Of a DNA stretch of 64,000 nt, positions 47,564 to 56,375 are shown one piece after another. Origin of the DNA: Phycisphaerae bacterium. Lineage in GTDB: Bacteria > Planctomycetota > Phycisphaerae > UBA1845 > Fen-1342. The first letter of the stretch is position 1. Each line of letters starts with the position of its first letter. Both the position numbers and the translations under genes were made by a program. A model generated the notes under the pieces. The model was not told the origin of the DNA, ran no database searches, and saw only the letters and a list, made by a program, of their open reading frames with translations. The DNA lies in the NCBI GenBank assembly GCA_028279405.1, contig JANQNU010000010.1, forward strand, positions 109,052-173,051, in the 5' to 3' direction.

Positions 47564-48301
47564 TCAATCCGTACGCGGTGCGAGCCGTTGCGCCGCCAGT
47601 TGGGAGTACAACCGCTCGCAATCGCGAAGAAGCCCCAAATGCCGGGCCGGAACGTCCTCCTGCTTCGGTACATACTTCCCGAAGCCGGTCGACCGCTCGA
47701 CACTCCCATACCAGTGCTTTGCCCACACGCCGTCGGTTGCCCGCGGCCCAGGCTCCCAGCGAAGCATCGCGTCGAGATAAGGCACATCGAGCCGTGCACA
47801 AAGGGCCGCCAACATCCCCCCGGGGTCCTCCAACAGGTCGCGCGAGTCCAGGATCGCCGGCACGCGGCCAACCCGTTGCGCCTCGCGTTCGGCGAGCTCG
47901 ACCTGCCGCGGCAAACCCGTCGCCTCGAGATCGGGATTGGGCAGCACGCGCAGCAACGATGTCAACATCTCGCGCGGCTCACGGATCAGCAGCGCGTTGG
48001 CCAGCCCATCCACCCACGAGACGTCCATCCCCGGTAACAAATGGTGCGCCATCTGCTTCTGATAATAGATTTCGCAACCGGAATCAGGAGCGACCGTCAA
48101 CGACTTCACGACCCGCCCGAGGTTGGTCTCGCCGGCAGCAATCACCTCACCCGCCCCGGGGTGATCGATGCCGGTCTCATTCAAGTAATGAGCGTAAAGC
48201 GGCTCGTCGCAAACCACCGTATCCGGTCGCGCTTCCCAGGCCCGCATCAGCGCCGTGGAGATGTTCCGTGGACCCGACCACATTGCGATCAGTTTGGCCA
48301 T
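47564..48301 (-). CDS. P-loop sulfotransferase-like protein
   Basis: 245 residues from ATG 48301. N-terminal P-loop-like strand-turn-helix AMWSGPRNISTALMRAWEAR corresponds to the PAPS 5'-phosphate-binding loop of sulfotransferases; the segment ALLIREPREMLTSLLRVL corresponds to the 3'-phosphate-binding site. VVCDEPLYAHYL follows the loop as in the family of sulfotransferase-like proteins paired with class IV aminotransferases. Substrate unknown; no PAPS-synthesis genes are in the window, so nucleotide binding is inferred. Overlaps nothing and is followed at 5 bp by the aminotransferase homologue. Confidence 0.8.
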   Translation of the reverse strand: MAKLIAMWSGPRNISTALMRAWEARPDTVVCDEPLYAHYLNETGIDHPGAGEVIAAGETNLGRVVKSLTVAPDSGCEIYYQKQMAHHLLPGMDVSWVDGLANALLIREPREMLTSLLRVLPNPDLEATGLPRQVELAEREAQRVGRVPAILDSRDLLEDPGGMLAALCARLDVPYLDAMLRWEPGPRATDGVWAKHWYGSVERSTGFGKYVPKQEDVPARHLGLLRDCERLYSQLAAQRLAPRTD

Positions 48302-48499
48302 GATCGGACCATCGTATTCCGGAAACAACTGCCTCTCAAGAAATGCCTACAAACCCCATTTCGCCAACCGGGCAGCCTGCCGACCAGCTCGCACGCGCCG
48401 TCGACGCTGACGCGCTTGCCGAGCGAGGTGCCGACTTCGCGGAAACGCGGTCGCAGTTAGGGCCCCTCGCCGCTGCGCGCGTCACGGCTTGAAAAAGCG

Positions 48500-49288
48500 C
48501 TAGCGCTCCTTGTTCTTCTTGAGAAAGTCCTCGTTGATCTTGAGGGTCGCAGCCATGAACTGCGGATCGTAACCGCGCTCGCGGCTGGACTTGACGATCG
48601 CGTTGCAGTCCTTCGGCAGACACTTGCCCGAGAAGCCGCGCGCGTGCGGATAGACGAACGTGTGGTCGCGACTGATCCGCGTATCGGCCAACCAGACCTC
48701 ACGAAGCTGGTTGAAGTCGACGCCGTGCGCCTTCGCGATGTCGTAGAACTCGTTCACGAACGTGACCTTCACCGCGTAGAACGCGTTCTCCATGTACTTC
48801 GCGACCTCAGCGGTCATCGCATCGCAGAAGTAGTAGTGCACGTACGCGTTATAGTAGTGCTTGTAGAAATCGGCTGCGGCCGAACGCGCCTCTTCAGTCC
48901 CGCCGAGCACGACGAAATCGCGCTCCGCCATCGTCCCGAAGACATGCGCCGCGGTCTCGCCGAGATACTCCGGCTGGAACACGACCCGCTTCTGCGTCTG
49001 CTCCACGAGCTTGTCGGTCGTCCCCGGCGTGATCGTCGAACGAATGATGATCAGCGGCGCCTTAACCCACGCAACCGCCTCCTCCACGATCGACGTGTCG
49101 CACGAGCCGTCCTCGCGCATCGCCGTCGGCACGCAAACGAAGGCCACGTCGCACTCATTGACGCGCGGCTTGTTGCCTTCATACTCCGGCACGTACGGGT
49201 CGTACATCACCGTCTCCGGCCCGCACAACCGCTGCATCGCCTTACCCACGACTCCCGCACCGACCACGCCAACTTTCGGTTTGGCCAC
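48500..49288 (-). CDS. Short UDP-glucose/GDP-mannose dehydrogenase family protein
   Basis: 262 residues from GTG 49288 (GAGGAAG upstream). N-terminal Rossmann motif VGVVGAGVVGKAMQR; VAFVCVPT; central helix CDAMTAEVAKYMENAFYAVK with the catalytic-type Lys164 and Asn168; and the active-site motif GFSGKCLPKDCNAIV with Cys223. Usual family members are near 430 residues and end with a second Rossmann domain for UDP-sugar binding; here the protein stops about 40 residues after the Cys motif. Related short forms exist in phages and some bacteria. It may act on another nucleotide-linked or free sugar or oxidise an alcohol by the same thiohemiacetal chemistry. Confidence 0.85.
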   Translation of the reverse strand: MAKPKVGVVGAGVVGKAMQRLCGPETVMYDPYVPEYEGNKPRVNECDVAFVCVPTAMREDGSCDTSIVEEAVAWVKAPLIIIRSTITPGTTDKLVEQTQKRVVFQPEYLGETAAHVFGTMAERDFVVLGGTEEARSAAADFYKHYYNAYVHYYFCDAMTAEVAKYMENAFYAVKVTFVNEFYDIAKAHGVDFNQLREVWLADTRISRDHTFVYPHARGFSGKCLPKDCNAIVKSSRERGYDPQFMAATLKINEDFLKKNKER

Positions 49289-49622
49289 GGATCTTCCTCA
49301 CTCTGCTCGGATGGCCACCCCGAATCACGGCCGCGCCCACGCGGAACGCGCAGCCCCCGGGGGACAGCAATTGTGATAGCATGTCGCACCATCGAGTTCA
49401 ACGCATTTACGTCCGAAAATGTGGCACGGGGCCGCTTTCATGGGGGAATTGTGCCTTCACCGTCGCGGCAGACGCGCTTTTTCGCGCCAAGTTGGCGCGA
49501 GTCGCGTGTCGGTTTGTTCCCGATCACGCTAGGAAAGCAGTAGCGTCTGTGCGGGACCATTCTGTAGACTGGGCATCCTCGCGTCAGACAAGTCGACTCA
49601 ACTTATTCTGGAGATAATTCTC
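49289..49622. other. Divergent intergenic region with a hairpin
   Basis: About 330 bp between the dehydrogenase and YQG paralogue 4. TCGCGCCA at 49482-49489 pairs with TGGCGCGA at 49493-49500 (8 bp, 3-nt loop), preceded by five T on the plus strand. No gene. Both promoters should be here. Confidence 0.4.
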
Positions 49623-51056
49623 ATGGCAATGCCCTCGCGCACGCGGCTCCAAACCCTGGCCATCTGCGGACTGCTGCTGACAGTCGGTAGCGCTTTCGGA
49701 CAGGCCCAGGTCGGTACGGCTTTCACCTATCAAGGCGTGCTCGACGACGCTGGCATGCCCGCCAACGGCACCTACGACTTCGAGTTTCGTCTGATGTCCC
49801 ATCCGACGATCGGCAACGTCCCTATCGCGAGCGTCGTTGTCGAGGACGTCGAGGTCGTCGACGGCCTGTTCACCGCGACGGTCAACTTCGGATCGGGTCA
49901 GTTCAATCAGTTCCAACGCTGGTTGGAAATCGGCGTACGCATCTTCGACCGCGACCCGTGGACGACGCTGACGCCGCGCCGGGGAATGACCGCCGCTCCT
50001 TACGCGCTCGCCCTGCGACTCCCCTATGCCGCCAGCGCCAACCTTGGAAGCGATCCCGCACTCAAGATCACCAATCTCGGTAGTGGCGGCGTCGCCGACT
50101 TCCGCGGCTTCATCATCAACGACGCGCCGACACTCTTCGCTCAGTCCACCAGCTCCGAGAACACGGCGCACGCCGCCCACTTTGAAAAGACCGGCAGCAA
50201 CAATGCGTCGGCCGTCTTCGGCGAAGCAAGCAACGGCGGCGAGGCCGGCAACTTTGCCTACAGCGACAACAACGACAACGGCAACGCGATTGTCGCATCA
50301 TGTGCCGCCCCCGGCGGCTTCCTCCTCAGCGGCGTCGCCTCCGGCGGTGCCGACGGGATCATCTCGACAATTGCCAACGGCAACGGCGATGCCCTGCTCG
50401 CCATCCAGTCCGGCTTCGGCGGCAACTTCGGCACCGGGCAGGCGGCGCGGTTCGCCATCCTCCCAACCGGAAACTCCAGCCACGCCGTCGAAATCGACAA
50501 CAACGGTACCGGCCGCGGTCTCTACATCCACAACGACAACAGCAGCAGCAACTCCCCGGCACTCTATTGCACGACCGCCGGCAACGGACTCGCACTCCAC
50601 GCCGACGGCCCCATGCGCTGCGACATCCTGCAAATTGCCGGCGGCTCCGACCTCTCGGAAGGCTTCGACGTCAACGGAACCGTCGAACCCGGGATGGTCG
50701 TCGTCATCGATCCCGAAAACCCCGGAAAACTACTCCCCGCGAACAGCGCCTACGACAAGAAAGTCGCCGGCGTCGTCAGCGGCGCAAACGGTATCAAAAC
50801 CGGCATGGTCATGGGCCAGGAAGGCTCAATCGCGTCCGGCGAACACCCTATCGCGCTCACCGGTCGCGTCTACGTCTACGCCGACGCCGACAACGGTCCG
50901 ATCGAGCCCGGCGACCTGCTGACGACCTCGAACATCCCCGGCCATGCCATGAAGGTCACCAATCACAACCGCGCCCACGGCGCCACGCTCGGAAAGGCCA
51001 TGTCGCGACTCGACACCGGCCGCGGCCTGGTGCTCGTACTCGTCAACCTGCACTAA
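49623..51056 (+). CDS. Exported YQG-domain protein, paralogue 4
   Basis: 477 residues; GGAG upstream of ATG 49623. Signal: LQTLAICGLLLTVGSAFGQ. YQG domain: AFTYQGVLDDAGMPANGTYD, FEFRLMSHPTIGNVPIAS, WLEIGVRIFDRDPWTTLTPR and GMTAAPYALALRLP. The centre is Asn/Gly-rich beta structure of the fibre type (AVFGEASNGGEAGNF). The C-terminal domain (GGSDLSEGFDVNGTVEPGMV, VYVYADADNGPIEPGDLLTT, GATLGKAMSRLDTGRGLVLV) is the same kind of end as in paralogue 2 (HINT-less fibre chaperone-like). A secreted metzincin follows 26 bp later on the same strand. Confidence 0.82.
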   Translation: MAMPSRTRLQTLAICGLLLTVGSAFGQAQVGTAFTYQGVLDDAGMPANGTYDFEFRLMSHPTIGNVPIASVVVEDVEVVDGLFTATVNFGSGQFNQFQRWLEIGVRIFDRDPWTTLTPRRGMTAAPYALALRLPYAASANLGSDPALKITNLGSGGVADFRGFIINDAPTLFAQSTSSENTAHAAHFEKTGSNNASAVFGEASNGGEAGNFAYSDNNDNGNAIVASCAAPGGFLLSGVASGGADGIISTIANGNGDALLAIQSGFGGNFGTGQAARFAILPTGNSSHAVEIDNNGTGRGLYIHNDNSSSNSPALYCTTAGNGLALHADGPMRCDILQIAGGSDLSEGFDVNGTVEPGMVVVIDPENPGKLLPANSAYDKKVAGVVSGANGIKTGMVMGQEGSIASGEHPIALTGRVYVYADADNGPIEPGDLLTTSNIPGHAMKVTNHNRAHGATLGKAMSRLDTGRGLVLVLVNLH

Positions 51057-51082
51057 GACCCAGCGAGAGGAAAGGTGACGAC

Positions 51083-52345
51083 ATGTACAAGATAATGCAC
51101 ACCGACATCCAGCGCTGGGGCTACGGCGCCTGCCTGGCGGCAAGCCTCCTGATCGGGTTCGCGAACGCACCGGCACGGGCCGATACCTTCTACATCGAAA
51201 TCGACTGGATGGCCACGGGCGGCCACAGCCACCGACCGAGTCAGGATGTGATCGACACGGTCGTTCGGATGTTTGCCTGCCAGGGCCATACGCTCATCAT
51301 CGACCTCGACGAGCAAATCCCCCATCACAACGTCCTGCGACGCGACCCGAGCGATTGCGAAGCCAGCCTGTTCTCCTACGACGGCTCGGCCGACAGCTTC
51401 GGCGCATTACGCGACCAATACTTCGACAACATCTTCGACTCCCGCTACCACTACTGTATCTTCGCGCACCGATACGAGGATCGTGAATGCGACACCACCG
51501 GAAGTAGCGGCCTGGGCCAGCGGCCGGGACGCTATTTCATCGTCACGCTCGGCGGCTTCTCCGGCCAGACCGGATCCGAGTTCGATCAGGCAGCGACGCT
51601 CGCCCACGAATTCGGCCACAATCTCGGCCTGACACACTGCGGCGACACATCAGACGACTGCGACTCGGACGGCAACTACAACCCGATCCTCGCGAGTGTG
51701 ATGAGCTACCGCTATCAGCTCGCAGGCGTCCGCAACAACATGCTCTGCAACAATCTCGCACCGCCGCAAGCGATCTTCCGCGACATCGACTACTCCGAGG
51801 GTCGACTCTGCGGCCTGGACGAGACCAATCTGAACGAGCGGCTCGGTACATTCATGAACCCGGTCGATTGGAACTGTGACAACACGCTCAGTACCTCCAT
51901 CGCCCGCGACATCAGCAACACCCGAAGTGGCTGGTGCGACGGTAGCGGAACACTCTCCGGCCTGATCGATCGCAGTGAATGGGCCCGTGTCGAGAGCCTC
52001 GCTACCCAGATCGGCAGCGGCGCGCTGCCGGAGCCGGTCGAGGAGGCATGCATTACGGCGGAAGAGTGGTCGGTCGTGCAAAACGAGATCATCGCGCTCG
52101 GCGGTTGCCCGCAGCCAACGTTGACACTCGAGAGCTGCGACCCGGGACGCAACGTGTTCGTCGGACCGACAAGCATTCTCCGCATCGGATACTGCGCGTT
52201 GCCCTACTCGCCCGGCGAAGCGGACGCCAACGCGCCAGCCGGCAGCACGATTTTCGTCAAGCCAGGCACGTACGGAACAGGACCGCTCACGCTCGACAAG
52301 CCCGCAACATGGATGTGCAACACCGGGGTCGCCATCTTCGAGTAA
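51083..52345 (+). CDS. Secreted metzincin-type zinc metalloprotease
   Basis: 420 residues; AGAGGAAAGGTG upstream of ATG 51083. Signal: YGACLAASLLIGFANAPARA. The zinc site is HEFGHNLGLTH (His175, Glu176, His179, His185), the extended HExxHxxGxxH of metzincins, followed by the Met-turn SVMSYRY (Met207). The catalytic domain has many Cys and is probably disulfide-bonded. The last 150 residues contain a small beta domain ending in AGSTIFVKPGTYGTGPLTLD, as in parallel beta-helix proteins. No obvious propeptide. Co-transcribed with YQG paralogue 4. A longer frame starting at 50300 is the wrong frame through that gene. Confidence 0.88.
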   Translation: MYKIMHTDIQRWGYGACLAASLLIGFANAPARADTFYIEIDWMATGGHSHRPSQDVIDTVVRMFACQGHTLIIDLDEQIPHHNVLRRDPSDCEASLFSYDGSADSFGALRDQYFDNIFDSRYHYCIFAHRYEDRECDTTGSSGLGQRPGRYFIVTLGGFSGQTGSEFDQAATLAHEFGHNLGLTHCGDTSDDCDSDGNYNPILASVMSYRYQLAGVRNNMLCNNLAPPQAIFRDIDYSEGRLCGLDETNLNERLGTFMNPVDWNCDNTLSTSIARDISNTRSGWCDGSGTLSGLIDRSEWARVESLATQIGSGALPEPVEEACITAEEWSVVQNEIIALGGCPQPTLTLESCDPGRNVFVGPTSILRIGYCALPYSPGEADANAPAGSTIFVKPGTYGTGPLTLDKPATWMCNTGVAIFE

Positions 52346-52388
52346 GCACTGTGCTACACGCCGTCACTCCACACAACGAGCACAGCTG

Positions 52389-52477
52389 CCCCACCCTTCC
52401 AGGGTGGGGCGGGCGTCTCGCCCGCCATTGACCCGTCGCTAGCAAGCACAGGTGCCCCACCCCATCTTGGGGTGGGG
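52389..52477. repeat. GC-rich dispersed hairpin repeat, copy 1
   Basis: Three stems: CCCCACCC/GGGTGGGG at 52389-52409, GGCGGGCG/CGCCCGCC at 52408-52426, and CCCCACCCC/GGGGTGGGG at 52455-52477. Similar blocks recur at 55643-55667 and, in part, near 63904. Lies between convergent genes and could end transcription from both sides. Confidence 0.6.
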
Positions 52478-52520
52478 ACGGATTACCCGTGCTCCGTCAT
52501 CGTCGACGCTGCCCTAGCTC

Positions 52521-52912
52521 TCACTCCCCGCGATCGCGTTCAGCGAACACTTCCTTGGCAGCGAAGACGCCGTTGAGGGCGGCTGGGAATCCCGCATAGA
52601 CCGCCATTTGGATCATCACCTCGACGATCTCCTCCGGGTCCAGCCGACATTCAGCGCACCATGAATATGAACCCGCAACTGCGGCTCGGCGGTCCCCATC
52701 GCCGTCAGCGCCGCCACCGTCGCGATCTCCCGGGATTTCAGGTCGAGACCGGGTCGGCTATAGACGTCGCCGAACGGAAACTCGATGGTGTAGCGTGCCA
52801 GATCAGGCGCCACGTCGCGCAGTGCGTCGACGACGCGCTCGCCAGCTTGACCATCGATCTCGCGCAGCTTCGCCCAACCACGCTGAAAGCGCTCACGATC
52901 ATCGCCGACCAT
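52521..52912 (-). pseudogene. Carboxymuconolactone decarboxylase family gene with a frameshift
   Basis: ATG 52912 begins MVGDDRERFQRGWAKLREID; the family core [20 protein letters not shown] and [10 protein letters not shown] is in frame. Then the frame changes near 52640: the expected continuation [20 protein letters not shown], then [19 protein letters not shown] and TGA at 52521, is one base off. Adding one base (TGC GAC for TGGAC) restores a normal protein of about 130 residues. Family members include AhpD-like peroxidase partners and lactone decarboxylases. It lies 33 bp downstream of a MarR regulator on the same strand. Could be a sequencing error. Confidence 0.75.
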
Positions 52913-52945
52913 GCCAGGTGTCCTCCGTTTTACTCGTCCCGCCCT

Positions 52946-53434
52946 TCAGTCGATCCCATCCGAGTGCTGCATGAGTTTGGTCGCGATGTTGGTTAGTGCT
53001 CGTTTCTCGCGCGCGGTCAGCACCTGCCCCAGCTCGGTCAGCCACGTCGCCTGGCGCGCAAGAGCGGCACGCAGACGGCGCCGCCCGGCGGTCGTGATCG
53101 CAACCCGCATCCGCCGACGATCAGAGCGGTCAGCGATGCGAATGGCCAGCGATTCGGCCGCAAGCCCATCCAAGATGGTGGTCATCGCGCCGCGCGTCAC
53201 GCCGATCGCCTCTGCCAGATCCGCCGGTCCTGAATCGCCGTACGCATCCAGCACCAGAAGTGCGGCAAAACGCCCATCCGACAAGCCCGCCTCGGCAAGA
53301 CGTGACTGACAGGAACGCGTCCAGCGCTCCGCAACGCTCAACAGCCCGACCACGGGGATTAGCGAAGCGTGACGTCGCGTTTCGATCGATGACAGGAGTA
53401 CTTCGTACTTCGGCGTTAATGGTATCGGTATCAT
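52946..53434 (-). CDS. MarR family transcriptional regulator
   Basis: 162 residues from ATG 53434; the frame is open to 53584 but the extension is not family-like and covers the promoter. Winged helix: LLVLDAYGDSGPADLAEAIG, VTRGAMTTILDGLAAESLAI, wing RIADRSDRRRMRVAITTAGR. Long C-terminal dimerisation helices follow. MarR proteins repress stress or redox genes and respond to phenolics or oxidants; the decarboxylase-family gene downstream is the likely target. AT-rich DNA just upstream (53440-53480) contains GGCGCC within a partial dyad, a weak operator candidate. Confidence 0.9.
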   Translation of the reverse strand: MIPIPLTPKYEVLLSSIETRRHASLIPVVGLLSVAERWTRSCQSRLAEAGLSDGRFAALLVLDAYGDSGPADLAEAIGVTRGAMTTILDGLAAESLAIRIADRSDRRRMRVAITTAGRRRLRAALARQATWLTELGQVLTAREKRALTNIATKLMQHSDGID

Positions 53435-53640
53435 GTCGCTGATTATATGGCGCCTAACTATAATGTGCCAAATATTTATTACGTGCGAACGGCGCTCTCT
53501 CGTCATTTTTTTGTTGACCTGCGATATCGCCGGAATAGGATTCGCTTGAATGCGAGTGGAGGCGGCCACCGGCTGCGCGCGCAACCTTCAAAGCGCACCA
53601 TTCGCAGGGGGCAGGGTCGTGCACAATGAAGGAGCTACCG

Positions 53641-55545
53641 GTGCGCATTACGCTGATCTCCACCTACACTCACCCGATCGCGCTCGGCTTGCGGTACGTC
53701 TCGTCCTACCTGAAATCCGCCGGCCATGATGTCGAGATGATATTCATGAGTTCGAAGCGTGACACCGCGCGCCCCGATTGGGGCGATCGCGCGCTCGAAG
53801 AGTGCATCGATCGCGTCCGTGAACGCGATCTGATCGGGCTGAGTCTGATGACCAATACGTTTCACCGCGCCTGCTTCTTGACCGAGCGGATTCGGGAGGC
53901 AGGGATCAGGACGCCGGTGATCTGGGGCGGGACGCACCCGACAGTCGCACCGGATGAATCGATTGAGGTAGCGGACGCGATTTGTGTTGGCGAAGGCGAG
54001 GAGCCCTTACTGCAACTCGTCGAGGCGCTCGCTGCGGGTCGCGATCCGACGGGCATCGGCAGCCTCGGCTTTCGCGGCGGCGGCGCATTCGGCGTTCGCG
54101 AAACGGTGCGTAATCCGGTACGACCACTGGAGCGTGAACTCGACGACTATCCCTTCCCGGACTACGAACTCGAGACACACTGGGTCGCCGGTCGCGATGG
54201 GCTCGAACAGGCGCGCCCGGACAACTTGCGCGGCACGCTGCATCGGCTGCGTATCGAAACGACCCGTGGCTGCCCCTATCCGTGCACGTTCTGCAACAAC
54301 GCGGCGTTGCTCAAGGTCTACAAGGGGAAGGGCTCGTGGGTACGTCGGCGTTCGGCGGAAAACGTCATCGAGGAGATCAACAAAGCCCGGCGGTGCTTTC
54401 CCAGCATCGAAGCGGTGAACATCGTCGACGATCTGTTCTTCGTGCGGAGTGAGGAGGAAATCGAAGAGTTCGCCATCAAGTACAAGGAGCGGGTCAACTT
54501 ACCCTTCGAGCTCGACGCGTTCCCCAACACGATCACGGAAGAGAAGGTGCGATCGCTCTCGCGTGTTCCGATCGGCCTGATCAGCATGGGTATTCAAAGT
54601 GGTAGCGTGGATACGTTGAAAAACATCTACAGCCGTCCGACCCCGATCGACAAGATCGCCGCCGGGATCGACATCTTTCACAAGTATCGCATCAAGGCCG
54701 AGTACCATTACATCGTCAGCAACCCGTACGAACCGGAACAGAACGTCATCGAAACGATGCGTTTTATTGCCGACCATCATCGCGGTCGTTCCGTGTTGCG
54801 GGTGTTTCCATTGATGTTCTACCCCGGCACGCCGTTGTACGACCGAGCGATTGCGGACGGGATCATCCAGGGTCGCGATCACGCTGCTTATGACTACATG
54901 TATACGGGCAGCCTGCAGTTTGCGAAGCATGATTACCTCGCCGCCTGGCTGCGCTGCGTGCTCAGCCTTCGGAATGTGGGCCTTCCGCGCTGGGCGTGTC
55001 ACCGCCTGATCGATTTCGCCACGCACTCCATGACACGCAAGTTGATCGACAAACGCTGGTTCGGACCGATCTCGTACGGCACCTATCAGCTCGGACGGAA
55101 GCTGGTGAAGAATCTCGTGTACCAGCCGTTTATCAAACCCCTGACCTATCTGCGACGGCCACCGCGTTACGAAGAAGTCTTCCCGGAAGACGAGGTCACC
55201 CTGCCGCGCAACAACATGGGCATGACCGATGCGGCCGGCGGCAGCGACGAGCGCGCCAAGGCCCTGGCCTATGAGGCGATCCAACGCAGTGAACGTCGCC
55301 GGCGGTTGCGCAAGACACCACCACCGCGAGCACGCTGGACCGTGCCCGAAATCAACCAGCATGCCCTGCGCTACCGTCCTGTGGCGCTGGCATCGACCTC
55401 GGAAGAGACGCTCGCGTCCATCGAGGCCGGCGATCCAACACTGGCCGCGGCGCACGCAAGCGTCCAGCGAACCGACGGCAACGAACCGTCGCGCGCACGT
55501 CAGCCGTTACCGTTGATCGACCCGGAACCACCAAAGGAATCCTAG
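53641..55545 (+). CDS. B12-binding-type radical SAM protein
   Basis: About 634 residues. AAGGAG lies 6 nt before a GTG at 53641, which I prefer; an ATG at 53626 would add five residues. Residues 1-160 are a cobalamin-binding-like Rossmann domain (ITLISTYTHPIALGLRYVSS, VIWGGTHPTVAPDESI, ICVGEGEEPLLQLVEAL). The radical SAM core has the iron-sulfur motif RGCPYPCTFC (Cys211, Cys215, Cys218), GIQSGSVDTLKNIYSRPT and FPLMFYPGTPLYDRAI. No DxHxxG B12 loop is evident, so cobalamin binding is not certain. The C-terminal 150 residues are family-specific and charged. Such proteins methylate or rearrange lipids, tetrapyrroles or other products; substrate unknown. Confidence 0.88.
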   Translation: MRITLISTYTHPIALGLRYVSSYLKSAGHDVEMIFMSSKRDTARPDWGDRALEECIDRVRERDLIGLSLMTNTFHRACFLTERIREAGIRTPVIWGGTHPTVAPDESIEVADAICVGEGEEPLLQLVEALAAGRDPTGIGSLGFRGGGAFGVRETVRNPVRPLERELDDYPFPDYELETHWVAGRDGLEQARPDNLRGTLHRLRIETTRGCPYPCTFCNNAALLKVYKGKGSWVRRRSAENVIEEINKARRCFPSIEAVNIVDDLFFVRSEEEIEEFAIKYKERVNLPFELDAFPNTITEEKVRSLSRVPIGLISMGIQSGSVDTLKNIYSRPTPIDKIAAGIDIFHKYRIKAEYHYIVSNPYEPEQNVIETMRFIADHHRGRSVLRVFPLMFYPGTPLYDRAIADGIIQGRDHAAYDYMYTGSLQFAKHDYLAAWLRCVLSLRNVGLPRWACHRLIDFATHSMTRKLIDKRWFGPISYGTYQLGRKLVKNLVYQPFIKPLTYLRRPPRYEEVFPEDEVTLPRNNMGMTDAAGGSDERAKALAYEAIQRSERRRRLRKTPPPRARWTVPEINQHALRYRPVALASTSEETLASIEAGDPTLAAAHASVQRTDGNEPSRARQPLPLIDPEPPKES

Positions 55546-55642
55546 AATGGCGCCGAACGGGTGTGCATCCCGCTTCTGGGCAAACACGTCTCCCGCCCTG
55601 GAAGGGTGAGGCAGCATGCTAAGGATGGGGCGTACGCCATAA

Positions 55643-55667
55643 GGGTGGGGCGGGCGTCTTGCCCGCC
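55643..55667. repeat. GC-rich dispersed hairpin repeat, copy 2
   Basis: GGGTGGGG followed by GGCGGGC (55649-55655), TCTT-containing loop and GCCCGCC (55661-55667). Shares the GGGTGGGGCGGGCGTCT core with copy 1 at 52402-52426. The 40 bp before it hold degenerate related sequence. Lies between convergent genes. Confidence 0.6.
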
Positions 55668-55697
55668 GCGACGCTGCCCAGGCCGGCAGCGTCGTAG

Positions 55698-56375
55698 CTA
55701 CTCGACCACCCAGGTCTCGCCGGGCTCGAGTTCGCGAACGGTGACGCCGGTTGGCGTAAAGCCGGTGGTATCCTGCTTCAGGAGAGGGGCGGGGAACGTC
55801 TTGTAGTGGATGGGGATCGCGATCTTGGCGCCAATCATCTCCGCAGCCCGCGTAGCCAGCTCGGGGCCCATGGTGAACCGATCGCCGATCGGGATACAGG
55901 CGATGTCTGGCTGGTAGATCTCGCCGTAGAGTTTCATGTCCGAGAAGATTCCCGTATCCCCGCAATGGTAGATGGTCTTTCCACCGACGTGGATCATCAA
56001 CCCGCAGGGCATGCCCATGTACTGGTCCTCGAACGACGACGAATGGAACGCGTGCGTGAACGCGACCCATCCGAACGGCGTCTCGATTCGTCCGCCGGGA
56101 TTCGCAGGCTCGACTGACTCGAGCCCCTTGGCCTGCATTGCGTTGCAGATCTCGTACGCCGCAATCAGCGTCGCTACGTTCTCTTGCGCAATCTCGAGCG
56201 TATCGCCGACGTGATCGGCATGGCCGTGCGTGAGTGCAATGTGCGTGCAACGAATGTCGGCTGGCGCGTGCTTCGCGAGTGGGTTCCCGGTCAGGAACGG
56301 GTCAACGGCCAGAGCGTGCTCGCCGTCGTCGAAGAGAAAGCCGGAGTGTCCTAGAAACGTGATCCTCAGCGCCAT
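55698..56375 (-). CDS. UPF0173 metallo-beta-lactamase-fold hydrolase
   Basis: 225 residues. Metal motif ALTHGHADHVGDTLE (His50, His52, Asp54, His55) and later ligands in FTHAFHSSSFED, IYHCGDTGIFSDMKLY and IPIHYKTFPAPLLKQD. Matches the UPF0173 (YtkL-like) family of metal-dependent hydrolases, cytoplasmic, substrate not established. Start ATG 56375 fits the conserved N-terminus MALRITFLGHSGFLF. Transcribed alone, convergent with the radical SAM gene. Confidence 0.92.
   Translation of the reverse strand: MALRITFLGHSGFLFDDGEHALAVDPFLTGNPLAKHAPADIRCTHIALTHGHADHVGDTLEIAQENVATLIAAYEICNAMQAKGLESVEPANPGGRIETPFGWVAFTHAFHSSSFEDQYMGMPCGLMIHVGGKTIYHCGDTGIFSDMKLYGEIYQPDIACIPIGDRFTMGPELATRAAEMIGAKIAIPIHYKTFPAPLLKQDTTGFTPTGVTVRELEPGETWVVE

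Noticed and set aside
48343..48492. 49-codon plus-strand frame between the sulfotransferase and dehydrogenase genes
   Set aside because: Looks fairly protein-like (starts MPTNPISPTGQPADQLARA) but lacks a good RBS and any known family; too weak to call.
50300..51082. Upstream extension of the metzincin frame
   Set aside because: It reads through YQG paralogue 4 in the wrong frame as an Arg-rich sequence; the ATG at 51083 has an RBS and a signal peptide.
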